Made by a program: the position numbers and the translations under genes. 64,000 bases of DNA from Phellopilus nigrolimitatus. Lineage: Eukaryota; Basidiomycota; Agaricomycetes; Hymenochaetales; Hymenochaetaceae. Under the pieces are notes generated by a model. The model worked only from the letters and a program-made list of their open reading frames with translations. It made no database searches and was not told the origin of the DNA. The stretch spans positions 1 to 64,000 of the forward strand of contig JAJOHG010000112.1 in assembly GCA_021029095.1 (NCBI GenBank), in the 5' to 3' direction. Positions 1-11,341 of the stretch are shown piece by piece (within the stretch, counting starts at the first letter, position 1; every line of letters starts with the position of its first letter).

Positions 1-549
1 GTTTGCGCTTTTCCTTTCTGCCTTTCTTTCGCTTCAGTGAAGACATGCAAGGAAAGAGATTGACGCGCATTGCTCCTATCCCATGAGTTTATCCGAACCT
101 GGATTCCGTGCGATGCACAGAACCACAGTAAGCTCGACACGAGAATGCACATTACTTGCTGTTACACGTAAACATAATTATGTGCTTGGTGTACAGCGCA
201 TACGCGCCTCGGCTCCGCCCCTCGGCCCGCCCCAACGAAATAGTTCCGCGTGAGCGGACAGTTTCGGACGCATCTATCAGCAACCGATGATTCAGAGCCT
301 CGAGAGGCTGACTCATTGAGTGGTCGAAGCGCCGGCCTAAAACGGGTTACAGAATATACAGCGTGCCTTGCCGACACAATAGCTTACTTGCCATTGGCTG
401 TCATATTTCGACTGTGCCGGCGTGCTGTGCGCGGCGTGACGTTCAACAGCGGCGCAAGACCACTAGTGTAAGGTTAGTACCAACGAGTCCGAGGAAAGCA
501 TGCAGAAATACCAACAGCCTTTTCCTATAAACACTACGACCGGGTGCGC
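1..549. other. Left-edge intergenic stretch
   Basis: I see no supported gene here. Short open frames on both strands have no family resemblance or splice pattern. The DUF6534 remnant on the minus strand ends just inside the right limit of this stretch. Confidence 0.5.
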
Positions 550-1970
550 CTAGTACGTTTGCGGTTTCTGCGGATCCGCAGCCTCGATGTCCGATTCTGA
601 CGGCGTCCTACCGCCCGCGTCATCCTAAACGGCAGATAAATACTTAGAATAAGTCCACGACAGAGTAGCGCAGGACAGATAGTAAAACTTGCGTTATGCT
701 CATGATTGTCCAGTATCGTCTCAGTATCGACCTTGATGCTTACAAAACCGTGGATTTGAGAATTGCTAAGGGATGAAGGAAAGGCGCTGTAGTGAGCAGA
801 GGCTCGCTGCTCGTGCAATGAGACGCGAGGACAAGCGGGCTCACCCTGTTCGTATTGAAGTCGGAGCGGTCACGGATATTGCTCAATGAGATGCCGCCCG
901 ATCCAGGCTCCGAGTTGTCCGTGAGGCCACCGCGAAGGTTGTGGCGGTGAGTTCAGTCTGAATAACCAAAAGCTCATAAGCGAGGACCACTTAGAGTAAG
1001 AAAAATGAAAGCGACGAACGCGGCGAGCATTGAGTTCATGTACACTGTGTATATGAGAGCAGATTTAGCGGTATCTTCAGAAAAAGTCGCCAGATCACTT
1101 ACGCCGCGAAAGCATGAGGTAGAACAAGACGTATATGAATGTAGTGCTCAACGCAAAGCCCGTAATCAGCGATGCAATTGCGCACACGCCGGTAATGAGG
1201 CCCGTATTGACAGCGTACGCCATTAGCTTGTTGAAGATCGTCTCGCTTTTCTTAAATCCCGCGCGGCTCGATCGGAGAAGATAAACGAGTACGGCCGCGA
1301 TGGTGGCATCCGTAACCGCAGTGATGACGTTGATCGTGCGCGTCACAACAACGATCGTTGAGAGCCCCGCAAAATCTTTGAATCGATACGCCTTAGCATA
1401 GTAGACGACCGTCGATACGAACTGGGCGAGGACGAGACAAGTGACTACGCCTGTCAAAGTATAGTTGTGTTTGCTCACTAGCAAAATGTAAGTGGACGCA
1501 AACCGGGCGTGCAGACAGATGACCCACACAGCCAAATCCGCGCAACAAAGAGAGACTGCACCAGAGCGCAGATGAAGGCTGTAAGAATGATCGAGTCGCG
1601 AAGCGTGCTGCATTAAATGTCGGTCACCGGAAAATAGAAACGCGGACTGGAATAGAACATACTTTGTGAGATGCTCGAGAAAAAGAATGTTCGCGTAGTT
1701 CTTTATGAGGTAGCTATACGTGGAGTGTAAAATGAGGGCCTGATGAGCCGTGTCGAGCGCCCACACAACGAAGACGTGGGTTTTTAAGAGATATCCGTCA
1801 TTTGCGTATTTCTGTACAAACAAAAATCGGTTGAGCACGGCAAGAAGTGGTAGGAAGAGATAGAACAAACATCGAAGTAGTAATAAACCTGGACGGTACC
1901 GGCACCCCAAAGCCTATTGGTCAAGAGAGCCGTTGAGAACGTGGAAATGAACGCGGAAAGATACTCGAAT
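550..1970 (-). pseudogene. DUF6534-type 7TM protein gene, probably decayed
   Basis: The minus strand carries a basidiomycete DUF6534 family gene, an integral membrane protein of unknown function. Recognisable exons in order: a first membrane segment with LWGAGTVQ; an exon with WALDTAHQAL; a third segment ending in an ARIW motif; a long exon with TRTINV, SRAGFKK and AVNTGL; a short exon with MNSMLA; then a cytosolic tail. The same blocks occur in the same order in the intact copy at 21,477-23,212. The 3' part does not close: the LN..HRHNLRGG block appears to need a one-base correction, the exon near 770 enters in the wrong phase, and no donor joins it in frame to the final exon, whose stop is at 550-552. 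The start codon is unresolved. I call it a probable pseudogene; an unrecognised splice pattern is the alternative. Confidence 0.55.
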
Positions 1971-3142
1971 TTTACCCCATGGTTATGCTAACGAAACGCG
2001 ATTATCAGCTTCATATAACGGATTAACATTAGAAGAGACGCACATGGAGGCAAGATACAAGCACCCAAACTGTTTCCAAAAAATCGCCTTTTAATCAGTA
2101 CGTAGTTATGCAATTATGACAACGAAGAAAACGCACGGTGTTGTCCAGTGCGGGGACGGCAGCAGCTGCACTCATATCGAGCTAAGGACTGCGGAGGTAT
2201 TGCCTTCCAGCTCTACGTCGATGACCTCCGCTAGAGAGACGGGTTGCGAGAAACGGATGCACGCTACGTGGTGGAAGAGAGAAAGGCCGCCGAACGAAAA
2301 TGCAGGTTCGGACGCTGCATTAATAATAGGCCAGTTGCCTATTGAGCTTATCACCAAATAGTGATTCCGAAGCCCGGAACATATATTTTCCCAAGTGCCG
2401 AGCAATGCGTGGAACCCAAAAGCCCAGAGATCCGGTCGTTGCGATGCCTCCGAAACGCGTTTCGGAACCAAATCATGCTTATTTGAGTAGTGGACCCAGA
2501 CATACATGTAAATAACACATGCCAGTGTAGGGACTACGTTCAATAAACGTACAATTTGAACATTGGGTTACCTCAAGGCGACGGGACAGCATGGATCAGC
2601 TCACTTCGAGAGCTGTGGGGATCTAGAACACTTTGCTTCAAAATCTTCGGACTACCTACCTACGGAAAGGCGTCCGTTGATCAGGGACGGTGTGACTTTG
2701 TACATGTAACAAGCACGTTTTGATAGCCCCGGGCCTTTGCTTGCAACCCATTCCCGGCCCGGCAAGACTATTGTGCTTATCTAAACTTGTTTTGGTCACT
2801 TAGTTTGCGACTTTGCTATCTTCAAATTAGCGAATACTTACTAAAAAGTCGGCTTCGTAACTTGCCTCCACCCATTCTTGACATTGCTTTGCTCTTCAAC
2901 AATGTGGAAGCACTCCGAGGGCAATGTAGTTAGTCCAGCTTTGCTTTATTTCGCCTGCCATATATTGCATTCTAGCTTTTCGCAGTACCTATTCAATTTT
3001 ACATTGCTATTATAAAACCATCTGTGTATTAGTGAATAGATAAACAAACCAGCGCATCTCATCTCGTTGAATTCAAATAGTGGCATCCCAATCCCGCAGT
3101 TTGAAGTGCTAGAAAATACATCGTTTAACGCAGTCATCAAAA
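1971..3142. other. Intergenic stretch
   Basis: The longest frame is a 123-codon minus-strand ORF at 2,172-2,543 that I cannot assign and that lacks convincing splice sites or homology. From 2,700 the DNA is AT-rich and looks non-coding. The five-exon gene begins at the right end. Confidence 0.4.
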
Positions 3143-3924
3143 ATGAAAACGTATATCGAGTATGAGGAGGCAGATGTGAACGACAATCGATTCAAGCATA
3201 TTTATGCAAGTGAGTAAATTCATCTCTCAAATAATGTAAACAAATTTCTGAAATCATGTTGACAACTTCTGTTCCCTAGTTCTTAACAAAGATTCACGCT
3301 TAAACGGTGCTCGAATCTTCTTCAGGCAAGGAAAGGGCACCGATCCTTCGGTAGTCGAGTGTATGTGTACTCTGTTCCTTTATCTATGCTAAGGTATAAT
3401 CATATCTATGCGCAGTGGTGCATAGAACATATGGCTTCAGAAGAGATGGGATCAGTCTGCTTAGTGCTTTGAGAACACTAGAGGAGCACCTTGCCATTTT
3501 CTCATGGAAAAAAGCAATATCAGAATCCCAACCTGAAATGAATAGCATGACATGGGGCAATCTTTTGAGCAGTATGTCAACCACCTTCGTGCGGCTGACT
3601 GTACATTGTTTCTTCATTTGTGATTGACTCAAAATTCTTGTAGTACTCAAAGGTTATCCAGGAACATGTACCGTGTATTACAGGCAGTCCAGAGAGATGA
3701 TGCAGGATGGGAAAGTGGTGCCAATGTGGGACCTTAAAGGTATGTTTTTGATACTTTTCAGCATTGAAAGCAATGGCTGAGATTCCTTATTTAACACAGT
3801 TATGCAAACGATCAACGAACAAGTACATTGCCTGTTTGATATAAAGCACGAGGACAGTCGCCACAGGGTCAGCTTGAATGCAGCCGGCCAGAAGGCGCTC
3901 CAATACTTTAACACACTGTACTGA
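3143..3924 (+). CDS. Small five-exon gene of unknown function
   Basis: I do not recognise the 174-residue product. The gene is supported by splicing. Exons 3,143-3,209, 3,280-3,360, 3,416-3,571, 3,644-3,739 and 3,800-3,924 join into one frame with no stop until TGA. All four introns (55-72 nt) have GT..AG ends with good donors (GTGAGT, GTATGT three times), and all four interrupt a codon after its first base. The product is soluble-looking and charged, with no signal peptide or membrane segment. It contains a basic patch around residues 30-40, a run rich in Trp, Lys and Glu near 70-80, and ends in an aromatic tail (QYFNTLY). It lies just outside the left arm of the first inverted repeat and has no mirror partner on the right. 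Function: none proposed. Confidence 0.7.
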
Positions 3925-4526
3925 CCTAAGATATTACAAACAAAAGTCACAATACTAAATCATGTATTACGACTGCACAATGCGGCTGGCTTGTGTGCGA
4001 AGAGAAGATACAGTTTCTTTCAAAACGAAGTTAATTGATTCATCTATACATTCGTAACATTCAACTGATGAGGTTCGACGAACGCTCAGTTTCCGTGTTA
4101 GCACCCACCACTGCAGTCTACGCGAATAGGGGTGATAAACTCCGAAAAAACCCCTAATCAAAGATAGTCATATACAATTTTAATTCATATTTGAAAAGAC
4201 GCTATGCGCGCCCTATAATACCTCTCAGCATCGTTATAATTGTTTCTGACAACTTCGGCACCATGTGCAGGTGAGTGGGCAGAAAACGCGGTGGCTGAAA
4301 AAGAAGAGTGTTGTGGCTTTCGACGGAAATCGAGAGATCAGAGGATCGGCACTACGGGAAATAAAGCCAGCCAGACTGCATTTGTGGTAAACATTGTCTA
4401 TGAACTGAACATACTGTCGCAGACGTACGTAGCTAGGCCTATGGTAACGCCCATCTGTACTCCGCTCGATTCAGATATTGAACTGAGAAATATCGAAAGT
4501 AATTCCGTATACCAAATTGCAACAGA
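3925..4526. other. Intergenic stretch before the first inverted repeat
   Basis: No supported gene. A 99-codon frame at 4,240-4,539 has no recognisable content and runs into the repeat boundary. Confidence 0.4.
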
Positions 4527-4611
4527 TACATCTACATAAGAGTATACATTCGCGGCCTCATCACTCGACGAGGCTTGCAGACATCCGTGATTAAGAGCTG
4601 TCTCTGTTGAA

Positions 4612-5871
4612 TCATCTGGGCACGAGCTTGTCGAGGTTCACCTTGATAAACTCCTCGAATGTCGCTCGCGTAGGGTTCAGTCGCTTCGTCAGCTCGGGAT
4701 CTCCACTCGCATTGCCCTCGTTGTCATACTTCCACTCTGCAGATAACGGTGTCAGTGAAGCTTTTTATTTTATTTTGTTTAGAGTATGCTTACTGTTGCT
4801 GTGGAAGACGTGCGTGTCAGTATATGCAAAACCCGGTACAGTGGGGGAAAGGACGCACTTGATCCAAAGCTCGCACATTCCCGGAACTCCCATGGCCGTC
4901 TCCTCAAGTCCATCAAAGTCCGCCTTACTCGTCTCGATGAGCTCGACGTCCGCGCCTGATACCCGACGGAGCATCTCGACGAACTTTCGCGGTGTTATGA
5001 TCTCCGAAAGGAGACGAATATCGTTTCCTATTGCCATGTCAGCCAGAATACATTCATTGGGCGGATTTGGACGTACCAATCCATTCCTTGGGATTCTTGA
5101 AGGCAGCGAGCACGTAGGCGCCCGTCTCGGCGACAGAGAACGCCCCGAGTGGACCGTCCGTCCACAGCAGGGGCCAGTGCGCGACGAGTTTCCCTGCCTC
5201 GTTCTTCTTCAGCGCCATGTCAGGGAAGATATAGAAATTCTCGTAGTAGAAGGCCGTTACTAGACTGAGCAATAGCAGGCGTGAGGGACGGAAGCATAAA
5301 TAGATAGTAAATAGATAGTAGAGAGGAATTACTCACGAAGTGCGAGGCAGACCGCTCGATTGCAAGTAGTCATCTACAAGGGCCTTGGACTCGCCGTGTG
5401 GGACATCGGAGTGCTCGAGTGTTCTGGGAAGAATCTAGTGACTATTAGAGCGAGACAAATAATAAAACGTACGACCAAACAAAGTGCTTGACGCCAGCCG
5501 CCTTTGCAGCATCGACGAGCATCTTGCCGTGCTCGGTCTCCGTGTTCGCGTTCATGGCTTCCCAGTCTGCATAAATAAGAATGAGAAAGACAGAAGAGAA
5601 AAGTCGTATTGAATATAGGCTTACAAGTCGTGTTTCCAAAGACGCCATACGCGCCCTCGAAGGCCTTGCGGACCGTCTCGGGATCGTTATAGTCGGCGCT
5701 TACGACTTCGGCACCGCGCGCGACGAGAGCGTGCGCTTTCTCGGAGTCTGTGTTCCGTGTGATGGCGCGGACGCGGAAGGAGCCGTCTTTGAGAAGGTAG
5801 TCGACGACGCTGCTGCCTTGTGCGCCCGTCGCGGCTGTGACGACGATGAGAGGCTTGATTTCGCTGGTCAT
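4612..5871 (-). CDS. NmrA-like NAD(P)-binding protein, left copy
   Basis: Predicted Rossmann-fold NAD(P)-binding protein of the atypical short-chain dehydrogenase/NmrA group, 304 residues. The nucleotide-binding glycine motif TGAQGSSV lies near residue 14, followed by an RAITRN segment of the kind that contacts NADP phosphate. Seven exons: 5,625-5,871; 5,473-5,566; 5,337-5,423; 5,077-5,264; 4,859-5,027; 4,794-4,798; 4,612-4,736. The sixth exon is only 5 nt; skipping it breaks the frame. The start is the ATG beginning MTSEIKPL, conserved in the right copy. Members act as redox sensors, reductases or isoflavone-reductase-like enzymes; the substrate is not deducible. The gene lies next to the secreted 9-Cys gene on the same strand and appears intact. 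Confidence 0.88.
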
Positions 5872-6251
5872 TGAGTTATAGAAAAAGTGCGTTGGATGAG
5901 CTAGAGACACACCGAACTGTTTAACTGTTTATATGTAAGGCATTTACAGCGGCGGGACTTCGTCGTTGCTGATCAAGGTCGAGGAGGAATTTGTAAGTGA
6001 GTGAGCTGACGGGCGGTCGCGGTGGTTGGAAGAGGAAGAGTGACGCCTCACGGCTTCCAATGGAAAGATCGGAAGATCGACGACGGCAAGGAGCGGAGAA
6101 GGACATCCAAAATTGGCAAGAAATAGTAAGCCTGCTCGAAAGCCACATATCTGTCTTAATAATCACACCGACGAACAAGTAAAGTAAACGCTCCCAAATG
6201 TTCTATTAGATTAAGATGGAGTCGTTACAAAACATAATTAATGCGAAACCT
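5872..6251. promoter_or_regulatory. NmrA upstream region, left copy
   Basis: This spacer separates the NmrA start from the end of the 9-Cys gene and is mirrored at 18,309-18,688. On the minus strand it holds a 'catataaac'-like TATA element about 60 nt before the NmrA start. No gene is evident. Confidence 0.4.
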
Positions 6252-7118
6252 CTAGCAGATCGTAAGCAGGTTGCCGACAACGTTCAGTCCAAGCGACACA
6301 AGGATAGACGCAATCGACAGCACAAGCGGAACAAGCTCCGCCAACAGGCCGTCTACAATAGCAAGCACCGCCTTGATCAGCTCGCACAGGCATCCACCCA
6401 GCGTGACAGAGACGATCACGTCCAGCAGGCACTTCTTGTCGCCGACAACAGAGAGCACGAGCGCGAGCGCAGTGCACAGAGCCTGTAGTAGCAAATAAAG
6501 CGAGCGTCAGCTTAGGTATTCGAGACGAATGCGCCAATGTAACGTACGCAGAGGACATCCGCAAGCAGTCCCGCAATCACAGAAACAGCAACCTGCGCAG
6601 TGCCGTCTGCAGAGCACAAGATAACAGAAATTGGCTGCCCGACCAACGCCTTCAGGTCAGTCACCGCGTCACCGATAACAGACACGACATCCTTCAGGAT
6701 AGGTGTGATCGTCTCCGTTGTCGCATTCTGCGATGTCAAGTGGTCTATGGCCATCCGTCAGCTCGTGAAACACATTTCCTGAAAAGACGCATATGAACTC
6801 ACTGAGGTCGCAAAGCGAAGCACCAAGGTTGACCTTGAGCTCCACCAGAATTGATGCGCACCCCTTCGTGTCGCGCGCAATCGCTCCTGCCGCTGCACCT
6901 GCCGCTGCACCGACCGCTGTGCCGGCCGCTGCCCCGACGAGGTCGCGAGCGTGCACGTCGGCGGCCACACCAGCCTTCGCATCCACAACCTCGCGTCTGA
7001 GCACCTTCGCGTCCGCCACCGCAGCAGCCTCGGCATCCACCAGAGGCGCCGCAGAGGCGAAGGGAACAAGAGAGAACGCCGCAGCCGCGACCACAGAAAG
7101 GATGGCAGAGGTACGCAT
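6252..7118 (-). CDS. Secreted Ala-rich, Cys-containing hydrophobic protein, left copy
   Basis: Unrecognised 247-residue secreted protein. The N-terminus is a clear signal peptide (MRTSAIL, hydrophobic core, ASAAP cleavage region). Next comes a charged Ala/Val stretch, then a glycine-zipper-like run (GAAAG repeats, about residues 65-85), then a hydrophobic, helix-prone domain carrying all the cysteines. Three exons: 6,803-7,118, 6,548-6,744 and 6,252-6,482, joined by GTGAGT and GTACGT donors. This copy has nine cysteines because of an extra Cys (GGCLC), whereas the right copy has eight. It resembles hydrophobins in being small, secreted, hydrophobic and Cys-bearing, but it lacks their CC doublets. 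A surface-active or wall protein is possible; that is inference only. Confidence 0.8.
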
Positions 7119-7235
7119 TATGAAAAGAGTGTGGTTGATAAAAGAGTGTAAGGCTTAGCTGAAAAGCTTGTAGGACGAGAGGAGACTTGGAAAGAGACTG
7201 AAAGTCGATGCAGGATACCAGTCGACTGGCCAGCA

Positions 7236-7242
7236 TTTTATA
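7236..7242 (-). promoter_or_regulatory. TATA box of the left secreted Cys-protein gene
   Basis: TATAAAA on the minus strand, about 120 nt before the start codon and followed by a pyrimidine-rich leader. The right copy has the same arrangement. Confidence 0.6.
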
Positions 7243-7480
7243 CCACTTGTCTTGCTTCTCGTCCTACCCGTCGGTAGTCTCACAAAGTCACAAAAACTTA
7301 CTCTTATCACACATTTTCGTTTGGAAGCTAGCGAAGTCCGCAACGCCAGTACGCGACTCTACCCGACGGCGCGTCGTCTGCAATCCGGTCTGGAGCCAAC
7401 TTCGTGCCTGGCAGTGGCAATCGTTGGTCCAAAATACGTAACTCGTATACTTGGCAGCAGGCGGCATAGAAATCTGACTA

Positions 7481-8059
7481 CAGTGTAAGCAGTCAAAATA
7501 CGGTAAAACGGCAAGCTCCGTGAAACTTTTCTTTCAGAGGTCGTAATATTCCACATTCGCTTCCTTTTTCCACTTGCGTATTCCTGAATAGTATGTACCT
7601 TTTATTCTTGTTGCTTAGTATTGATCCAACCGAAGTTGAAAAAACTCAACCTCCGAAATTTTGAAACAGGCCATATATTACCTGTTATGGAAGGTAAGTG
7701 TATGATGTAATATCAGTTATTGTTTTACGACAAGTCTGCGCTTCAGCCTGTTAGATGGCCTCGCGAACCTTCATAACCTCAGGTATTTGACGACCAAGCT
7801 TATATTACTTTACATCCCGTTTAGATTCGCAGCAATCGTGAGAATAAGTCCGCGAAGGTGTCTCTCAAAAGTGTAGAAGGTCTTTTTCTTCTTTTTTTTT
7901 GACCGAAAGTTTGAAACAAAACTTGCCTAATCGGGAAAGTGCTTAAATTTGCGTTTCTCTCTTACTTCTATTATCTATTATGAAAAAATTAAAATCTCGG
8001 ACCAAAATTCGTAAAATTGCGGCCCCTATAGAGATGCTGCTTTTTGCCTGCTTACACTG
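7481..8059. mobile_element. MITE-1, 579 bp, TA-flanked
   Basis: The ends are inverted repeats of about 20 bp (CAGTGTAAGCAG at the left, its complement at the right, one mismatch in the next bases), flanked by TA on both sides (7,479-7,480 and 8,060-8,061). The corresponding site in the right arm, near 17,085-17,105, lacks the element and has a single TA, so the boundaries come from an empty-site comparison. The interior is AT-rich with no transposase frame. TA duplication and a CAGTG terminus are typical of Tc1/mariner-type non-autonomous elements. Confidence 0.85.
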
Positions 8060-8269
8060 TAGTGCAGAAGTAGCTATGCTCTTGAGTATTTGCCAGTGAT
8101 CATTGCCAAGATAATAGGATTAGAACGGCCTTATAACATGAGCGTACAGCGATCGAGTTACTTAATGTACTTGTAATCCGATTTGCGAGTCAGCACTGCA
8201 GTTACAAAGTTTACATGTGCAGCGCGTCGCCTGTCCTCGCAACTGCATTCTATGCGGTATACTCTGCTT

Positions 8270-9231
8270 TCAGTCGCAGAACGTAATGACGAGATTGACC
8301 TGCAAATGCGATTCATATAAATCTTAGTATATGAACACTGGAAATGACAAGATCGAAAGGATACCGTACATTGTCTGTCTGGCATGCAACTTGTACATGC
8401 GTATCATCCGGCTGGAAAAACGCTGTGGGACAGGTAGCGGATGTGCCTGCAAATACTTGTAAGTTTGACGCACACTTAAAACGTCTAAAATGTACTGACA
8501 GTCTGCACCCGCCCCGTCGCAGCCTCCGTAGTATCTAGGATCGGAGATGTATTTTTGCTTGAATAATTATTTTTGTTTCGTGAGTACTCACCCGAATCCA
8601 CTGCTCACAGAGAAAGCGTGGCTGTAGACAAGTAAAGTAAATAACAATGCAGCCGATAAGAATGTGAAGAGACGTACGGTGGAATCAAAGAGATGTCTGT
8701 GCTGGATCCGGAGCCGGCGGTAGTAGGGTTCACCAACGTCGTCTCGATGAGGGTGCACTCCTCTCCGTTGAAGCCGCACTTGCCTTCAGAATATCAAGGA
8801 AGAAATGAGAAATGCTCAGTATGGGGTAGCTTGAACGCCAGGATGGTGACAATACCTGTTTGCAGATATCTGTTCTCTAGTTGTCGGTAAAATTTACAAC
8901 CAAATAAGGACGAAAAATACACTCACGCGATTGCACTGATGAGAGGTCCGTTGGAGGTGTAATCGGCCCCGGTAGACAAGACATTTGCGCCTTGAATAAG
9001 CGTTGGCTAGACGAGAAAACTGAGAATTCGAGCGGAAAACAAGGAAGCTTCCCCAGCAGAACATCACACGCACAGTGCCATAACCACACCTACAGCAACA
9101 CAGTCAGGATGGAAAACCAATGAGATAAGAATTAAGATGGACGCGTACTTGTTTGTAAAGCTCACGGTGTGCGTCTCCGCACGAGCACCAATGACGGCTA
9201 GAACAATGGTAGACAACAAGAGGGAGAACAT
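8270..9231 (-). CDS. Secreted glycopeptide (thaumatin-like fold), left copy
   Basis: Small secreted protein of the basidiomycete 'glycopeptide' family, related to thaumatin-like proteins, about 156 residues. The signal peptide is MFSLLLSTIVLAVIGARA. The mature protein starts ETHTV and contains TLIQGANVLSTG, FNGEECTLIETT and SLIPPHAFSV, then a Cys-rich end (YYGGCDGAGADC, VQVACQ, ITFCD). Nine exons match those of the right copy, including exons of 14-16 nt. The protein differs from the right copy mainly near the C-terminus. Proteins of this type are exported wall or apoplast proteins; an enzymatic role is not established. All introns appear functional, so the gene looks intact. Confidence 0.82.
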
Positions 9232-10779
9232 GATCGACTACGGTTCGACTCGAGGAGAGAGGATGAGAGTATGAGACACAATCCGAGTCCTTTTATCCTC
9301 TTTCCCATTCCTATAGTGCATACATAAATAAGTAAAACATGGTCAATCTTACAGCACGAGCGGAGAATATCGAAATATCTGAGCCTTTCATGTTCCCCTT
9401 TGCGGAACGCCGTGGAAGTCGACGCACGTTCGCACCCTGAACCATCCCTGTAGCGGACACGAATTATCAGTTTCGTCTGCAGTGGACTTCGCGCTACTGA
9501 GAGAAAGAAACCGGTCTATACCTTTTTGTCAGTGCCGAGGTGTTCTGACATTATGCGGATGGATGAAATATTGTATATCATCTCCACTGGATGACATGCC
9601 GGAGGTGAGGATCGTGCGCACAATATTCCATTGTGATCGGATATTTCAGTAGTATGATCAAGACGATCAGACGAGCAAAGAACTAACGCGACTGGAAGAT
9701 GAATTACATCCATACTGAGTGTGCATATATTTCTGTCGACGCCAGCAGTTGAGAAATTGGTTATTTGTTAAGAGACCAATGACTTGCCGCGCCATCTCCA
9801 TCTCTGTCTAGGTTGCATTACCGGCCATAGTCGAGACCGTCGACTACTTCCTAGGGAGAGAACAAACCGTCGAGTCTTCGGAGTCGTCACTAGTGTCCAT
9901 TCGCAAGTCGAAAGATCCTCCGAAGATGATTTGATGATAGCCGCGTTTTCCTGACTATGATAACCGTTGAAAATTGCCGATTTGAAATCCGTGCATAGGT
10001 ACAAGTCAGGGAGAGAAAACAATGCGACAAATCTGTGCGAGTATATCCACCATTAGGCGATCGCGAGTCTACAACAACCACAGGCGCTCGCTTGTTTTCT
10101 GATACGAGTCGGAGGATGTGTTTGGTTCTGCATTATAGAGTTATGGACAAATATAGATCTTGGAACACAGGTGAGCCCTAGCAGAAGACTGAGACAAATA
10201 GGCTGAAACCATCGGGCCATCGGGGAGGCCTCGTGTCTCTGCAGCGTCTTGTGGCCATACGTGAAAGAGAAGATCAGTTTCCGAATTGAGCCTATTTGTG
10301 GATTCAATCAACGTTTACTCGATGATCCTCCAGAAAATACCCTTTTTAAATTGAAGTATCCACCCTCCCAAAGTGCGAATGAACACGAGACACATCCAGG
10401 AGTTGATGGGTCTTTGTACTCTTTTCAAGGCGAGACACGGGTAACGGCACGACCAATGCGAATGCTCAGAGCTCGTTTCCTATGGAATCAAGTGGTTCGT
10501 GTTGGGATCTAGTCTTGACGTGCTAAGAATATTCATGTATCGACAGAGACATTCCGAATAGACCAGGCCTAGATTTGAAGACCGCGCATGTTGGCGAGAT
10601 ATAAGAAGTTAGGGCAACTCCGGCGCGCTGCTGAGAGTTGGTAGTGAGTTTCTTTACAGTTAGTCATCGGACAATGACTCACCATCGGGCAATGACGCAC
10701 TAACCTATAAACCACAATACCGAGTCGTTCTGATACGACTACTAGGGAAAGAAGCGTACCAAATGGTGGTCAGTATAAA
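9232..10779. other. Non-coding inner part of the left arm
   Basis: About 1.5 kb that is mirrored at roughly 13,860-15,418. The open frames differ between the two arms and have no splice support. The stretch includes the glycopeptide promoter (TATA-like 'ataaaagg' on the minus strand near 9,290). I see no gene. Confidence 0.45.
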
Positions 10780-10970
10780 GTTGTAAGACTCACTACGAAT
10801 TCAGGGATATGGTCCATGCTTGACTTAGAGCTAGCAGTTGCAACTTTGCGAGTCTCAACAAGAGTGCACTCACAACCATTGAATTCGCCGTCCGTTGCAT
10901 TATGATGAGCTTGAGAAGTTGACGCGATCAGGACGCAGAGATTGACACACAGAGAATAAACCGATGAAAG
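10780..10970 (-). pseudogene. Degenerate third glycopeptide copy, left
   Basis: The minus strand encodes a fragment reading GEFNGCECTLVET that lines up with the FNGEQCTLIETT block of the intact glycopeptide genes, preceded by a hydrophobic stretch. Neighbouring exons are missing or scrambled. A matching, differently damaged fragment lies at 13,740-13,860 in the other arm, so the remnant predates the inverted duplication. Confidence 0.45.
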
Positions 10971-11281
10971 CGGAACTTATCGTTACAGCGTTAGCGAACG
11001 CAATGATCAGCAAATAGCGAGCCCAAATGCCATAACTCCGGAAACCAATGAAAGTCAGTATGAAGTCGTAGACCGTAGACCTTCGGCAAGAGTGTACAAA
11101 ATTTATCTAGATCGAGGCCGACGGCTGAAGTTTCCAATCCACCGTGAAAGCCACGCGAGATTCACGTGACACATCGTAAACAAGAGCGTGTCGTACCATG
11201 TTGTCTTCGAGTTTCAAGGCGCCCTGCTTGGTCTCCACCATCTCCGACGTTCCCGTCTTCTTGTATACACTGTACGTCCTT

Positions 11282-11288
11282 TATAAAA
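11282..11288 (+). promoter_or_regulatory. TATA box of the FPPS gene
   Basis: TATAAAA about 54 nt before the FPPS start codon, followed by a short leader rich in C and T. Confidence 0.6.
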
Positions 11289-11341
11289 GTCTCCTTTCCG
11301 ACAAGTTATCGATCGCGTATTTGTCGTCTTGAGCAGTCAAC

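Larger units (their letters stand above)
4527..10893 (+). repeat. Left arm of inverted duplication 1
   Basis: This segment is matched, in reverse complement, by 13,748-20,025. It carries four genes or remnants, all on the minus strand and therefore pointing away from the FPPS gene in the centre. Matches run through coding, intronic and intergenic DNA, interrupted by insertions (for example the MITE at 7,481-8,059). The outer limit is where the sequence around 'tacataagagtatac' begins to match; the inner limit is at 'gaattcgccg'. The two NmrA-like proteins differ at about 19 of 304 positions by my count. Confidence 0.85.
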
